DNA of 64,000 nt from Prescottella subtropica (lineage in GTDB: Bacteria > Actinomycetota > Actinomycetes > Mycobacteriales > Mycobacteriaceae), in contig NZ_SKCH01000013.1 of NCBI RefSeq assembly GCF_005434945.1, positions 32,955-96,954 on the forward strand, read 5' to 3'. The notes beneath the pieces were generated by a model, which searched no databases, was not told the DNA's origin, and was given only the letters and a program-made list of their open reading frames with translations. Of this stretch, positions 53,661 through 62,948 are shown piece by piece (positions within the stretch are counted from its first letter, which is position 1; each line of letters starts with the position of its first letter). The position numbers and the translations under genes were made by a program.

Positions 53661-54554
53661 TCAGTAGTACCAGGGGTAGGGCGACCAGTCCGGGTCCCGT
53701 TTCTGCAGGAACGAGTCGCGGCCTTCGACGGCCTCGTCGGTCATGTAGGCGAGGCGGGTGGCTTCGCCGGCGAACAGTTGCTGGCCGACCAGTCCGTCGT
53801 CGGTGAGGTTGAACGCGTACTTGAGCATGCGCTGCGCCTGCGGCGACTTGCCGTTGATCTTGGTGCCCCATTCGATGGCGACGTTCTCGAGGTCGTCGTG
53901 GTCGACGACCTTGTTCACCGCGCCCATGTGGTGCATCTCCTCGGCGGTGTAGGTGTCGCCGAGGAAGAAGATCTCGCGGGCGAACTTCTGTCCCACCATC
54001 TTCGCGAGGTAGGCGCTGCCGTAGCCGCCGTCGAAGCTGCCCACGTCGGCGTCGGTCTGCTTGAACCGGGCATGTTCGCGGGATGCGAGCGTCAGGTCGC
54101 ACACGACGTGCAGGCTGTGCCCGCCACCCGCGGCCCAGCCGTTGACCAACGCGATGACGACCTTCGGCATGGTCCGGATCAGCCGCTGCACCTCCAAGAT
54201 GTGTAGGCGTCCGGCGCGCGCCGGATCCACGGTCTCCGCAGTCTCACCGGACGCGTACCGGTAGCCGCTGCGGCCGCGGATGCGCTGGTCGCCGCCGGAG
54301 CAGAACGCCCAGCCGCCGTCCTTCTCGCTGGGGCCGTTGCCGGTGAGCAGCACGCAGCCCACGTCGGACGTCATGCGGGCGTGGTCGAGGGTGCGGTACA
54401 ACTCGTCGACGGTGTGCGGGCGGAACGCGTTCCGCACCTCGGGGCGGTCGAACGCGATGCGCACGATGCCCTCCGTGACGTGCCGGTGGTACGTGATGTC
54501 GGTGAGGTCCTCGAAGCCGGGGACGGGACGCCAGAGCTGCGGGTCGAAAGTCAC
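53661..54554 (-). CDS. menB: 1,4-dihydroxy-2-naphthoyl-CoA synthase
   Basis: The GTG at 54554 gives 297 residues. This crotonase-fold enzyme closes the naphthoate ring from o-succinylbenzoyl-CoA. Diagnostic parts are the oxyanion and substrate motif AFCSGGDQRIRG, GYRYASGETA, VNGWAAGGGHSLHVVCD, the catalytic Asp in DVGSFDGGYGSAYLAK and the terminal Tyr in DWSPYPWYY. TATCCT on this strand ends 7 bases before the start, pointing to a leaderless mRNA. It is divergent from the thioesterase-like gene. Confidence 0.97.
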   Translation of the reverse strand: MTFDPQLWRPVPGFEDLTDITYHRHVTEGIVRIAFDRPEVRNAFRPHTVDELYRTLDHARMTSDVGCVLLTGNGPSEKDGGWAFCSGGDQRIRGRSGYRYASGETAETVDPARAGRLHILEVQRLIRTMPKVVIALVNGWAAGGGHSLHVVCDLTLASREHARFKQTDADVGSFDGGYGSAYLAKMVGQKFAREIFFLGDTYTAEEMHHMGAVNKVVDHDDLENVAIEWGTKINGKSPQAQRMLKYAFNLTDDGLVGQQLFAGEATRLAYMTDEAVEGRDSFLQKRDPDWSPYPWYY

Positions 54555-54561
54555 GGACCCG

Positions 54562-54599
54562 AGGATAGGCGTCGGGCATGCCGGTCTCGGCGTTACCGT
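54562..54599. promoter_or_regulatory. Divergent leaderless promoters of menB and the thioesterase gene
   Basis: On the minus strand TATCCT (54567-54562) lies 7 bases before the menB GTG. On the plus strand TACCGT (54594-54599) lies 6 bases before the ATG at 54606. The two -10 elements are back to back in a 51-base gap, so the promoters must overlap and may compete. Confidence 0.5.
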
Positions 54600-54605
54600 G
54601 CAGGA

Positions 54606-55226
54606 ATGAGCGAACAGGTGCAGAACGACCGCCGGATCGGTTTCCTCGACTTCACGCCGACGGAGGCCGGACCGCACTACGGACGGTTCGTCGAGTCGTT
54701 GCGCCGGCTGCAGGACCTGGCCGTCTCCACGCACCTGCCCGACGACGACCTCGCCGACGTCACCGCCCGCATCGACGCGCTCGGTGACCTGCTCGAGCCG
54801 TACCGGGTGCCGGAGGGGCGGTCCCCCGCCGGATTCAACCGGCACCTGCCCGGACGTGGCAGCCTGCTGCTGTTGCCGTGGCTGTTCGAGCAGGTCGACG
54901 CCGACGGGGTCCGGGCGCGCGGCGTGTTCCGGATGTTCCATCGCGGCGGTAACAGTGCCGCGCACGGCGGCACCATCGGGCTGCTGTTCGACGACATGCT
55001 CGGCATGATCGTGCACGCCGCCGGGCATCCCATCGCCCGCACCGGCTACCTGCACGTCAACTACCGCAAGGTCACCCCGATCGAGACGGAACTGGTGGTC
55101 GAGGGCCGGGTGGACCGCGTCGACGGCCGCAAGATCTATTGCAGCGCGGAACTGCGCGACCTCGGCGGCGCCGTGCTCGCCGACTGCGAGGCCCTCATGG
55201 TCGAGTTGCTGCCGGGGCAGCCGTGA
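54606..55226 (+). CDS. PaaI-like hotdog thioesterase
   Basis: The 206-residue product has a C-terminal single hotdog domain (about 95-200) with FHRGGNSAAHGGTIGLLFDDMLGMIVHAAG, the family's catalytic Gly-Gly and Asp-helix region, and TGYLHVNYRKVTPIETELVVEGRV. The N-terminal 85 residues are helical. It overlaps menC by GTGA. Menaquinone synthesis needs a DHNA-CoA thioesterase in the step after MenB, and this gene lies between menB and menC, so it is a fair candidate for that step; this is inference. Confidence 0.85.
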   Translation: MSEQVQNDRRIGFLDFTPTEAGPHYGRFVESLRRLQDLAVSTHLPDDDLADVTARIDALGDLLEPYRVPEGRSPAGFNRHLPGRGSLLLLPWLFEQVDADGVRARGVFRMFHRGGNSAAHGGTIGLLFDDMLGMIVHAAGHPIARTGYLHVNYRKVTPIETELVVEGRVDRVDGRKIYCSAELRDLGGAVLADCEALMVELLPGQP

Positions 55227-56227
55227 CCGCGTTCCCGACGCTCGACGACGTCCTGTCCGGGGCGCGGGTGGTGAGCCTGCCGATGCGGGTCCGGTTCCGC
55301 GGCATCACCGTCCGGGAGGCCGTCCTGTTCGAGGGGCCCGCCGGGTGGGGAGAGTTCGCGCCGTTCCCCGAATACGACGACGCCGAGGCCGCGCACTGGC
55401 TGCGGGCCGGACTCGAGGCCGCCTGGCTGGGCGCCCCGACGCCGGTGCGTGACCGGATCCCCGTCAACGCGACCGTCCCCGCCGTCGCACCGGATCGGGT
55501 GCCGGAGATCCTCGCGCGTTTCCCGGGTGCGACGACTGCCAAGGTGAAGGTCGCCGAGAAGGGGCAGAGCCTCGCCGACGACGTCGCCCGCGTCGCCGCC
55601 GTCCGTGCGCTGATCCCGACCGTGCGGGTCGACGCCAACGGCGGCTGGAACGTCGACGACGCGGGGACCGCACTGACCGCGCTGACCGCCGACGGACCCC
55701 TCGAATACGCCGAACAGCCGTGCGCGAGCGTCCCGGAACTCGTGGAGGTGCGGCGCCGACTGCCGGGTGTGCCGATCGCCGCCGACGAATCGATCCGCCG
55801 CGCCGACGACCCGTTGAAGGTGGTGCGGGCCGGCGGCGCCGACATCGCGGTGGTCAAGGTGCCGCCGCTCGGCGGAATGCGCCGCCTACTCGCCCTCGCC
55901 GACGAACTCGCAGGTCACGGCGTCCCCGTCGTGGTGTCCAGCGCCCTCGACACCGCCGTCGGGATCGGTGCCGGACTGGCCGCGGCCGCCGCGCTGCCGA
56001 ACCTGCGGCACGCGTGCGGACTCGGCACCGGCGGCCTGTTGGCCGCCGACGTCACCGCACGGCCGCGGCGCATGTCCGACGGCATGCTCGACGTGTCACC
56101 CGTCGCCGCCGACCCGGATCGGCTCGACGAATTCGCCGCGCCGCCCGACCGCACCGCATGGTGGCTCGACCGGGTTCGCCGCTGTCACGAACTGCTCGCC
56201 ACCAGCGGCGACACCCCGTTCGTATAG
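55223..56227 (+). CDS. menC: o-Succinylbenzoate synthase
   Basis: The 334-residue enolase-superfamily enzyme dehydrates SHCHC to o-succinylbenzoate. The start overlaps the thioesterase gene. Catalytic and metal residues are visible in order: AKVKVA (Lys), VRVDANGGW (Asp), LEYAEQPC (Glu), PIAADESI (Asp) and AVVKVPPLGG (second Lys). The C-terminal capping region ends DTPFV. It fits mycobacterial MenC (Rv0553) in place and length. Confidence 0.95.
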   Translation: MTAFPTLDDVLSGARVVSLPMRVRFRGITVREAVLFEGPAGWGEFAPFPEYDDAEAAHWLRAGLEAAWLGAPTPVRDRIPVNATVPAVAPDRVPEILARFPGATTAKVKVAEKGQSLADDVARVAAVRALIPTVRVDANGGWNVDDAGTALTALTADGPLEYAEQPCASVPELVEVRRRLPGVPIAADESIRRADDPLKVVRAGGADIAVVKVPPLGGMRRLLALADELAGHGVPVVVSSALDTAVGIGAGLAAAAALPNLRHACGLGTGGLLAADVTARPRRMSDGMLDVSPVAADPDRLDEFAAPPDRTAWWLDRVRRCHELLATSGDTPFV

Positions 56228-56274
56228 TGTCGTGCCCGCCCGAAATGGACCAGTCGATAACGGAGGCATGGAAA

Positions 56275-56721
56275 GTGGTTGCAGCGCTGAAGGACACCCT
56301 GCTGGACGACGCTCGGATTCCCGCGGTTCGCGCGGACGTCGAGGCGCTCGTCGACGCGGAGGTCGCGGACAAGAGTGGCATGTCCGGAATGGCGCTCAAG
56401 GGCGGCTACGGTGCCGTCAAGAAGGTCGGGCCGTCGATCGTCCCGGACGCCGTCGAGGGACTCCTGCCGGAGTTCGTCGTGCGGCTCGAGCCGTTCTGGC
56501 AGGAATTCGCCGGCAGCGGTGAGGGCAGCTTCGCGGCGTTCCTGACCGCCCGCGGCGACGCGGTCGCCGACGCCCTGCTCGGTGTCACCGACGAGCGCAT
56601 CGAGAACAGCGACAAGGGCGCGATCAAGAGGGTCTACTCGACGCTGCGCCCGTCGGCGAAGAAGCACGTGATCGAGGCACTCCCGCGCCTCGGTGATCTG
56701 GTGCAGAAGCACGCAGCGTAG
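56275..56721 (+). CDS. DUF6918-like helical protein
   Basis: The GTG at 56275 lies 8 bases after GGAGG and gives 148 residues; an in-frame ATG at 56245 is an alternative. A canonical -10 TATAGT at 56223-56228 just after menC suggests its own promoter. The protein is an all-helical single domain with LKDTLLDDARIPAVRADVEALVDAEVADKSGMSG and PSAKKHVIEALPRLGDL. It sits where mycobacteria have bpoC between menC and menD. No activity is known; the family name is from recollection of similar sequences. Confidence 0.78.
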   Translation: MVAALKDTLLDDARIPAVRADVEALVDAEVADKSGMSGMALKGGYGAVKKVGPSIVPDAVEGLLPEFVVRLEPFWQEFAGSGEGSFAAFLTARGDAVADALLGVTDERIENSDKGAIKRVYSTLRPSAKKHVIEALPRLGDLVQKHAA

Positions 56722-56731
56722 GCGCTTCGCG

Positions 56732-56775
56732 CTGTGCGCCTTTTTGGTAGTAGCTACTACCAAAAAGGCGCACAG
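56732..56775. terminator. GCGCCTTTTTGGTAG hairpin, copy 4 (perfect 44-bp palindrome)
   Basis: The 44 bases are a perfect palindrome with no spacer (22+22), centred on TAG|CTA. It starts 10 bases after the DUF6918-like stop and lies 112 bases before menD. The interval 56776-56887 beyond it shows no gene. Confidence 0.78.
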
Positions 56776-56887
56776 GCGGCGCAGCCGCACCGCTCGCTGG
56801 GTTCGGCCGCGATGCCGAGGATCGTGAACTCGTCGTCGCGTCCACCCTCGCGGCGGGCCGGTCGCCACGTCTGCCAATCTGGAGGGC

Positions 56888-58528
56888 GTGAATCCGTCCA
56901 CTGCACAGGCCACTGCCGTCGTCGACGAACTGATCCGTGGTGGGGTGCGTGAGGTCGTGCTCTGTCCCGGTTCGCGGAACGCGCCGCTGGCGTTCGCGTT
57001 GCAGGCCGCCGACGCTGCCGGACGGATCCGTCTGCACATGCGGATCGACGAGCGCACCGCCGGTTTCCTGGCGATCGGGTTGGCGGCGTCGAGCGGCGAT
57101 CCGGTGCCGGTCGTGATGACGTCGGGCACCGCGGTCGCGAATCTGGGGCCGGCCGTGCTCGAGGCGAACTATGCGCGGATCCCGCTGATCGTGCTCAGCG
57201 CCAACCGCCCGTACGAGATGCTCGGCACCGGCGCCAACCAGACCGTCGAACAGTTCGGGTTGTTCGGCAGTCAGGTGCGGGCCGCGATCAGTCTGGGTCT
57301 CGCGGAGGAGGCCGGTGACGAGTCGCAGCGCGGCATCCGGTTCGACGAGCAGAACAGTCAGTGGCGCAGCGCGGTGTGCCGGGTCCTGGCAGCCACCCGC
57401 GGCACCCGCTCCGGCAACGCCGGGCCCGTCCAGTTCGACATTCCGCTGCGGGAACCCCTCGTCCCCGATCTGCAGGCCCGCGGCCTGGTCCCCGGAGGCC
57501 GGCCCGACGGCGGTGCGTGGACGACGACGACCGATGCCACCCTCGACGTCCCGATGGACCTCGACATCACCGCCGACACGGTCGTGATCTCCGGGCACGG
57601 TGCCGCGTATCGGCCCGAGTTGGCGGGGCTGCCGACGGTCGCCGAGCCGACCGCGCCGCTGCACGGTGTCCCGCTGCATCCGCTGGCGTTGCCGCAGCTC
57701 AAGCCGAGGCAGGCGATCATCACGGGACGTCCGACGCTGCACCGTCCGGTGTCGAAGCTGCTGGCCGACCCGTCGGTCGCGGTGTACGCGCTCACCACCG
57801 GCCCGCGCTGGCCCGACGTGTCCGGCAACGTCCGGGCGACCGGCACCCGGGCGGTCGTCTCGGGCACCCCGGACGCGGCGTGGCTGGAGCGGTGCCGGCA
57901 CCTGTCCGAGCATGCGGACAAGGCCGTCCGGTCCCAGTTGGCGTCGTACCCGAAGACCACGGGCCTGCACGTTGCGGCGACGGTCCTGGACGCGGTCGCC
58001 GATGGTGACCAGTTGCTGCTGGGGGCGTCGAATCCGGTGCGGGACGCGGCCCTGGTCGGCTATCCGCGGCGCGGGGTGAAGGTCCTGTCCAATCGGGGTG
58101 TCGCGGGTATCGACGGCACGGTGTCGACGGCGGTGGGGGCGGCGCTCGCGTACGAGGGGCGCACGATCGCGCTCCTCGGGGATCTGACGTTCCTGCACGA
58201 CGCGTCCGGGCTGCTCGTCGGCACCGGGGAACCGCGGCCGGCGGATCTGACGATCGTCGTGGCCAACGACGACGGCGGCGGCATCTTCGAGTTGCTCGAG
58301 CAGGGCGACCCGCAGTATGCGGGCGTGTTCGAGCGGGTGTTCGGCACCCCGCACGGTATGGACCTGGCGGCGCTGTGCGCCGCCTACCGGATCCCGCACA
58401 CCCATGTGCCGCTGCCCGATCTGACGGCCGCACTCGCCGCCGAGAACCACGGTATCCGGGTGCTCGAGGTGGCCACGGAGCGGTCCGGGCTGCGGGATCT
58501 GCACGCCGCGGTGCGGGCGCAGTTGTGA
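56888..58528 (+). CDS. menD: SEPHCHC synthase (2-succinyl-5-enolpyruvyl-6-hydroxy-3-cyclohexene-1-carboxylate synthase)
   Basis: The 546-residue thiamine-diphosphate enzyme joins isochorismate with the succinyl semialdehyde unit from 2-oxoglutarate. The N-terminal domain shows [16 protein letters not shown] and [15 protein letters not shown] with the catalytic Glu. The C-terminal TPP site reads [17 protein letters not shown] and [14 protein letters not shown], the GDL to N spacing that binds the Mg-diphosphate. The start is a GTG with GGAGGGC directly before it and CAATCT 7 bases upstream. Confidence 0.97.
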   Translation: MNPSTAQATAVVDELIRGGVREVVLCPGSRNAPLAFALQAADAAGRIRLHMRIDERTAGFLAIGLAASSGDPVPVVMTSGTAVANLGPAVLEANYARIPLIVLSANRPYEMLGTGANQTVEQFGLFGSQVRAAISLGLAEEAGDESQRGIRFDEQNSQWRSAVCRVLAATRGTRSGNAGPVQFDIPLREPLVPDLQARGLVPGGRPDGGAWTTTTDATLDVPMDLDITADTVVISGHGAAYRPELAGLPTVAEPTAPLHGVPLHPLALPQLKPRQAIITGRPTLHRPVSKLLADPSVAVYALTTGPRWPDVSGNVRATGTRAVVSGTPDAAWLERCRHLSEHADKAVRSQLASYPKTTGLHVAATVLDAVADGDQLLLGASNPVRDAALVGYPRRGVKVLSNRGVAGIDGTVSTAVGAALAYEGRTIALLGDLTFLHDASGLLVGTGEPRPADLTIVVANDDGGGIFELLEQGDPQYAGVFERVFGTPHGMDLAALCAAYRIPHTHVPLPDLTAALAAENHGIRVLEVATERSGLRDLHAAVRAQL

Positions 58529-58535
58529 GGCCGGC

Positions 58536-58961
58536 ATGAGTTCGAAGGTCGCGCACCGCACGTTCGTCGGTGTCGTCGTCGCCGCGGTCGGGATCTCGGT
58601 GCTGGCGGTGCTGCTGGTGCTGGCGGCGTGGCGCAACGACCACACCATCGAATCCGACATGGGGACGGCGACCGCGGAGGTGTTGTCGGCGGGGTCGCTG
58701 CGGTCCGCGGTCAGTTTCGTCACCCCGGACGGCGTCACCCACAACCCGAAACTCGGGGTGCTGTATCCGACGCACCTGACGGCCGGGCAGCGCATCGACG
58801 TCGAGTACGCGCGCAGCGACCCGGATCTGGTGCGGGTCGCGGGCCGGGACGCGTCCGTCGCGATCGTGCCCGCCGGTTCGGTGATCGTCGTGACGTGGCT
58901 GGTCGTGACCCCGGCGCTGTTCGTGCTGCGCCGCCGCGCCCGCGACACGCAGGGTTCCTGA
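58536..58961 (+). CDS. DUF3592-type membrane protein (Rv0556-like)
   Basis: The 141-residue protein has N-terminal (about 10-32) and C-terminal (about 113-133) membrane helices enclosing an extracytoplasmic beta domain (TATAEVLSAGSLRSAVSFVTPDGVTHNPKLGVLYP, DVEYARSDPDLVRVAG), the DUF3592 plan. It starts 7 bases after menD and is cotranscribed with it, as in mycobacteria. Function unknown. Confidence 0.85.
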   Translation: MSSKVAHRTFVGVVVAAVGISVLAVLLVLAAWRNDHTIESDMGTATAEVLSAGSLRSAVSFVTPDGVTHNPKLGVLYPTHLTAGQRIDVEYARSDPDLVRVAGRDASVAIVPAGSVIVVTWLVVTPALFVLRRRARDTQGS

Positions 58962-58984
58962 GACGGTCACTCAGGAACGGTTTC

Positions 58985-58990
58985 TATCCT
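58985..58990 (+). promoter_or_regulatory. -10 element of the PAP2 gene (leaderless arrangement)
   Basis: TATCCT ends 7 bases before the ATG at 58998, giving a likely leaderless transcript. Confidence 0.45.
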
Positions 58991-58997
58991 CGGTCCA

Positions 58998-59657
58998 ATG
59001 CGAACGAGTGCGAAGTCGGCGGAACGCGCCGGAATGATGCTGATCGCGGCCGCGGTCGTCGTCGTGGGGCTCTACCTGCTCAAGGGTGTCAGCGGCGCCC
59101 TCTACCGCGCGATCGTCCCGCACACGGCCGAGTTGCCCGGTGTCGGACTGATCGCCGACGGCGGGCTGCTCGTCCTCGTCGCCGTGTACGCGGTCCTCGC
59201 CGTGTACCTGTGGCGCAACCGGCCCACCCAGCTCGGTGACCTGCTGGTCGGCGGCGTCGGGGTGGTCGTCGCGTACGTGCTCAGCGAGGTCGTCAAGTCG
59301 TTCGTGAGCGAGGACCGGCCGTGCCGGACCCAGGTGGCGCTGCCGGACTGCCCGGCCCCCGGCGACTGGTCGTTCCCCAGTAACCACACCGTCATCGCGG
59401 TGGGTGTCGCGACCGCGATCGTCCTCGCCTCCGACGCCGTGCTCACGGCGCTGCAGCGCTGGCTCGTCATCGCCCTCGCCGCCCTGATCGGCCTGGCCCG
59501 TGTCCTGCAGGGCGTGCACTACCCGCACGACGTGCTCGCCGGCGCGGTCGTCGGATCCACCGTCACGATCGCAGTCGTCGTGCTGCTGGTGCCGTGGGCG
59601 CGCAGTCGGGCGCAGTCACTCCGCGGCCGGGCACCGGCGGCGGACGTCGAGTCGTGA
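58998..59657 (+). CDS. PAP2-family membrane phosphatase
   Basis: The 219-residue membrane protein has about six hydrophobic segments and the three PAP2 motifs: [11 protein letters not shown] (KX6RP), [11 protein letters not shown] (PSGH variant) and [15 protein letters not shown] (SRX5HX3D variant). It likely removes phosphate from a lipid phosphate or undecaprenyl/polyprenyl diphosphate at the outer membrane face. It replaces the mannosyltransferase gene that mycobacteria carry between menD and menG. A link to prenyl-diphosphate recycling is plausible but unproven. Confidence 0.87.
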   Translation: MRTSAKSAERAGMMLIAAAVVVVGLYLLKGVSGALYRAIVPHTAELPGVGLIADGGLLVLVAVYAVLAVYLWRNRPTQLGDLLVGGVGVVVAYVLSEVVKSFVSEDRPCRTQVALPDCPAPGDWSFPSNHTVIAVGVATAIVLASDAVLTALQRWLVIALAALIGLARVLQGVHYPHDVLAGAVVGSTVTIAVVVLLVPWARSRAQSLRGRAPAADVES

Positions 59658-59680
59658 GCGGGTTGATAGCGTCTCCGACC

Positions 59681-60379
59681 GTGGCACACACTCACGGATC
59701 GCGGGCCTCGCTCGACAAGAAACCGCACGAGGTCGCGTCGATGTTCGACGACGTCGCCGAGCGCTACGACCTGACGAACACCGTCCTGTCGTTCGGTCAG
59801 GACCGCCACTGGCGTACCGCGACCCGCGCCGCCCTCGACCTGAAGCCGGGGGAGCGGGTCCTCGACCTCGCCGCCGGCACCGGGGTGTCGACCGTCGAAC
59901 TCGGACGGTCCGGCGCGTGGGTCGTGGCCACCGACTTCTCCACGGGCATGCTGAAGGCCGGTGTCGGACGCAACGTCCCCATGGTCGCGGGGGACGCCAT
60001 GCACCTGCCCTACGCGGACGGCGTGTTCGACGCCGCCACCATCTCGTTCGGCCTGCGCAACGTCTCCGACTTCGACGCGGGTCTGCGCGAGATCGCCCGC
60101 GTCACCAAGCCGGGCGGACGCCTCGTCGTGTCCGAGTTCTCCACCCCGGTGTTCGGGCCGTTCCGCACGGTCTACATGGAGTACCTGATGAAGGCGCTGC
60201 CGCGGGTCGCGCGCGCCGTCAGCAGCAACCCGGACGCGTACGTCTACCTCGCCGAATCCATCCGGGCGTGGCCGACGCAGGAGCAGCTCGCCGAGCGCAT
60301 CGCGGCCGCCGGCTGGAAGAACGTTCAGTGGCGCAACCTCACCGGCGGCATCGTCGCTCTGCACCGTGCCACCCGGTGA
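59681..60379 (+). CDS. menG: Demethylmenaquinone methyltransferase
   Basis: The GTG at 59681 gives 232 residues, with TAGCGT 8 bases upstream. MenG (UbiE family) performs the last methylation to menaquinone. It shows [30 protein letters not shown], the SAM motif [15 protein letters not shown] and the signature [25 protein letters not shown]-like segment ([13 protein letters not shown]) follows. An in-frame upstream start would extend it into the PAP2 gene and is less likely. Confidence 0.95.
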   Translation: MAHTHGSRASLDKKPHEVASMFDDVAERYDLTNTVLSFGQDRHWRTATRAALDLKPGERVLDLAAGTGVSTVELGRSGAWVVATDFSTGMLKAGVGRNVPMVAGDAMHLPYADGVFDAATISFGLRNVSDFDAGLREIARVTKPGGRLVVSEFSTPVFGPFRTVYMEYLMKALPRVARAVSSNPDAYVYLAESIRAWPTQEQLAERIAAAGWKNVQWRNLTGGIVALHRATR

Positions 60380-60408
60380 GCTCGCTCACGTGCCCCCGGT
60401 GAACCTGT

Positions 60409-61671
60409 TCAGCTGAACGGCGCCCGCTGATCGATCCGCAGCGACGCCGCGCCGGACGTCCGCCACGCGCGGGCCACGGTGTCGGCGTCCGCGTCGGTGA
60501 CGAGGTTGCCCATCACCCGCACTGCGACGCCCATCAGGGCGCGGGAGCGCAGCGCCACCGGGCCGGATGCCGGCAGGAACCGCGGCAGAGTCAGCAGGTT
60601 CGCGAGCCTCCGCGCGATGGAGAACGCGTGCCCGTAGTGCTCGCGCAGCAGCGTCGGCCACGCGTGCGTCCAGTCGTCGGCGTCGAGGATGCCGGCGACC
60701 AGGCGTCCGCCCTCGAGCCCGTAGTCGATGCCCTCGCCGTTGAGCGGGTTCACACACGCGGCCGCATCCCCGATCAGCGCCCAGTTGCGTCCTGCGACGT
60801 TCGACACGGCACCACCCATCGGCAGCAGCGCCGACGCCACCGCCCGCAGGTCCCCGTCGAGCCGCCATTCGTCGCGACGCTGCGACGTGTACAGGTCCAG
60901 CAGCGGTCGCAGCGCACCCGGCGCCGGCCGTTTCGCGGTCGCGAGCGCCCCGACCCCGATGTTGATCTCTCCGGTGCCGAGCGGGAACACCCAGCCGTAG
61001 CCGGGCTGCAGCGCCCCGTCGGCGTCCCTCAGCTCGAGGTGCGACGTGATCCACGGGTCGTCGCTGCGCCCGGATGTCACGTACGCGCGTGCCGCCACCC
61101 CGTACACGGTGTCCCGGTGCCACTGCCGGCCCAGCTGCTTGCCGAGCGTCGACCGCACCCCGTCGGCGACGATCAGCTTGTCGCACGCGACGGTGTGCGT
61201 GCCCGACGCGGTCCGCAGCGTCACCGACCGCACCCGGCCGCCGTCGCGGTCGACGCCGATCGCTTTGGCGCCCTCGATCATTCGGGCACCGGAGGAGATC
61301 GCGGTCCGGCGCAGCCGGTCGTCGAGTTCGGTGCGGGGGACCGCGCTGCCGACTGCGGGCAGATTCCCGCCGGGCCACGGCAACTCCAGCTCCTGCCCCC
61401 AGCCGGTGAGCCGCAGGCCACGGTTGACGGTGCGGCCGCGCACCCACTCGCCGAGTCCCAGCCGGTCGATCTCGGCGACCGCACGCGGCGTCAGCCCGTC
61501 CCCGCACGTCTTGTCCCGCGGAAACTCGGCCGCATCGACGAGCAGGACGTCCCGGCCGTCGCGGGCCGCCCACGCCGCGGCCGACGACCCGGCCGGACCG
61601 GCACCGACGACGAGGACATCGGTGCGCGACGGGAAACGATCGGACGGGTTCGGGGCAGGATCGGCCAGCAC
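60409..61671 (-). CDS. menJ: Menaquinone reductase MenJ (geranylgeranyl reductase family)
   Basis: The 420-residue flavoprotein begins with the FAD motif VLVVGAGPAGSSAAAWAARDG near residues 19-39, then PRDKTCGDGLTPRAV, DG-motif KLIVADGVRSTLGK and the second FAD motif NWALIGDAAACVNPLNGEGIDYGLEGG. MenJ saturates one isoprene unit of menaquinone to MK(H2), as shown for Rv0561c in mycobacteria. It is convergent with menG (29-base gap) and divergent from the polyprenyl synthase, with an 83-base shared promoter region. Confidence 0.92.
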   Translation of the reverse strand: MLADPAPNPSDRFPSRTDVLVVGAGPAGSSAAAWAARDGRDVLLVDAAEFPRDKTCGDGLTPRAVAEIDRLGLGEWVRGRTVNRGLRLTGWGQELELPWPGGNLPAVGSAVPRTELDDRLRRTAISSGARMIEGAKAIGVDRDGGRVRSVTLRTASGTHTVACDKLIVADGVRSTLGKQLGRQWHRDTVYGVAARAYVTSGRSDDPWITSHLELRDADGALQPGYGWVFPLGTGEINIGVGALATAKRPAPGALRPLLDLYTSQRRDEWRLDGDLRAVASALLPMGGAVSNVAGRNWALIGDAAACVNPLNGEGIDYGLEGGRLVAGILDADDWTHAWPTLLREHYGHAFSIARRLANLLTLPRFLPASGPVALRSRALMGVAVRVMGNLVTDADADTVARAWRTSGAASLRIDQRAPFS

Positions 61672-61754
61672 CCCAGTATGGTCTCAGGCCGACGCGCCGA
61701 CCGCCCCCGAGGGCAGGTGTGGTGAATGCCGGTACTACCGCTAGGTTCACTACC

Positions 61755-62831
61755 GTGGTTTCAGCGTTTTCCGCTCCTTCGGGTGCGGCACCGACTACAG
61801 GAATGGGTACGGACATCGTGAGCACTGAGTCGCCCAGCACGGTCGTCGCCGGAGTCGATCTCGGCGACCAGCAGCTTGCGGACGTCGTGCGCGACGGACT
61901 CGCCAGCGTCGAGGAGCTCCTGGTCAGTGAGCTGTCGGACGGTGAGGATTTCCTCACCGAGGCGGCCCTGCATCTCGCGAAGGCCGGCGGCAAGCGGTTC
62001 CGCCCCCTGTTCACGATCCTCACCGCGCAGCTCGGACCGAAGGGCTCGGACCCGGCGGTCGTCACCGCCGCCACCGTCGTCGAACTGGTCCATCTCGCGA
62101 CGCTCTACCACGACGACGTCATGGACGAGGCCACGATGCGCCGCGGCGCACCCAGCGCGAACGCCCGCTGGGGCAACAGCATCGCGATCCTCGCCGGCGA
62201 CTACCTGTTCGCGCACGCGTCGCGGCTGGTGTCGACGCTCGGCCCGGAGGCGGTGCGGATCATCGCGGAGACGTTCGCCGAACTCGTCACCGGGCAGATG
62301 CGGGAAACCATCGGGGCCCGTGAGCAGCAGGACGCCGTCGAGCACTACCTGAAGGTGGTGTGGGAGAAGACCGGTTCCCTCATCGCGGCCAGCGGCCGTT
62401 TCGGCGGCACGTTCTCCGGGGCCGACGCCGACCAGATCGCCCGCCTCGAGCGTCTCGGCGACGCCGTCGGCACCGCCTTCCAGATCGCCGACGACATCAT
62501 CGACATCTCGTCGGCGGCCGAACAGTCCGGGAAGACCCCCGGCACCGATCTGAGGGAGGGCGTCCACACGCTGCCCGTGCTGTACGCGCTGCGTGAGGAG
62601 GGCGCCGACGCCGATCGTCTGCGGGTCCTGCTCGACGGTCCCGTCACCGACGACGACGCCGTCGCCGAGGCCCTCGAACTGCTGGACCGGTCGCCGGGCA
62701 TGGTGGCGGCCAAGACGAAGCTCGCCGAGTACGCCGACCGGGCCCGCACCGAACTCGCGCAGCTGCCGCAGGGCCCGGCCAACGACGCCCTCGTCCGACT
62801 CGTCGACTACACCGTTCGACGCGTCGGATGA
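61755..62831 (+). CDS. grcC1: Polyprenyl diphosphate synthase (GrcC1/IspB-like)
   Basis: The GTG at 61755, 7 bases after TAGGTT (61742-61747), gives 358 residues; about 35 N-terminal residues are unstructured. The trans-prenyltransferase motifs are intact: KAGGKRFRP, the first Asp-rich motif LYHDDVMDEATMRRG and the second FQIADDIIDISS, with GKTPGTDLREG after it. It makes the long-chain prenyl diphosphate used by MenA. The residue pair before the first Asp motif (TLYHDD) is small to medium, in keeping with a long product. Followed by a hairpin terminator. Confidence 0.92.
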   Translation: MVSAFSAPSGAAPTTGMGTDIVSTESPSTVVAGVDLGDQQLADVVRDGLASVEELLVSELSDGEDFLTEAALHLAKAGGKRFRPLFTILTAQLGPKGSDPAVVTAATVVELVHLATLYHDDVMDEATMRRGAPSANARWGNSIAILAGDYLFAHASRLVSTLGPEAVRIIAETFAELVTGQMRETIGAREQQDAVEHYLKVVWEKTGSLIAASGRFGGTFSGADADQIARLERLGDAVGTAFQIADDIIDISSAAEQSGKTPGTDLREGVHTLPVLYALREEGADADRLRVLLDGPVTDDDAVAEALELLDRSPGMVAAKTKLAEYADRARTELAQLPQGPANDALVRLVDYTVRRVG

Positions 62832-62851
62832 CGTCCCACTGAAGTAGCGTT

Positions 62852-62888
62852 CGAGCCGGTCCGGGAACCGATCTCCCGGGCCGGCTCG
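62852..62888 (+). terminator. Hairpin terminator after the polyprenyl synthase gene
   Basis: CGAGCCGGTCCGGGA (62852-62866) pairs with TCCCGGGCCGGCTCG (62874-62888) over 15 bp with one G-U pair and a 7-base loop; TTGTCGTG follows. It begins 20 bases after the stop. Confidence 0.75.
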
Positions 62889-62948
62889 TTGTCGTGTCGG
62901 GGTGCCGTTGCGGGTCCGGTCGGGCGGCCTACAGGGAAGAGGCGAGTG

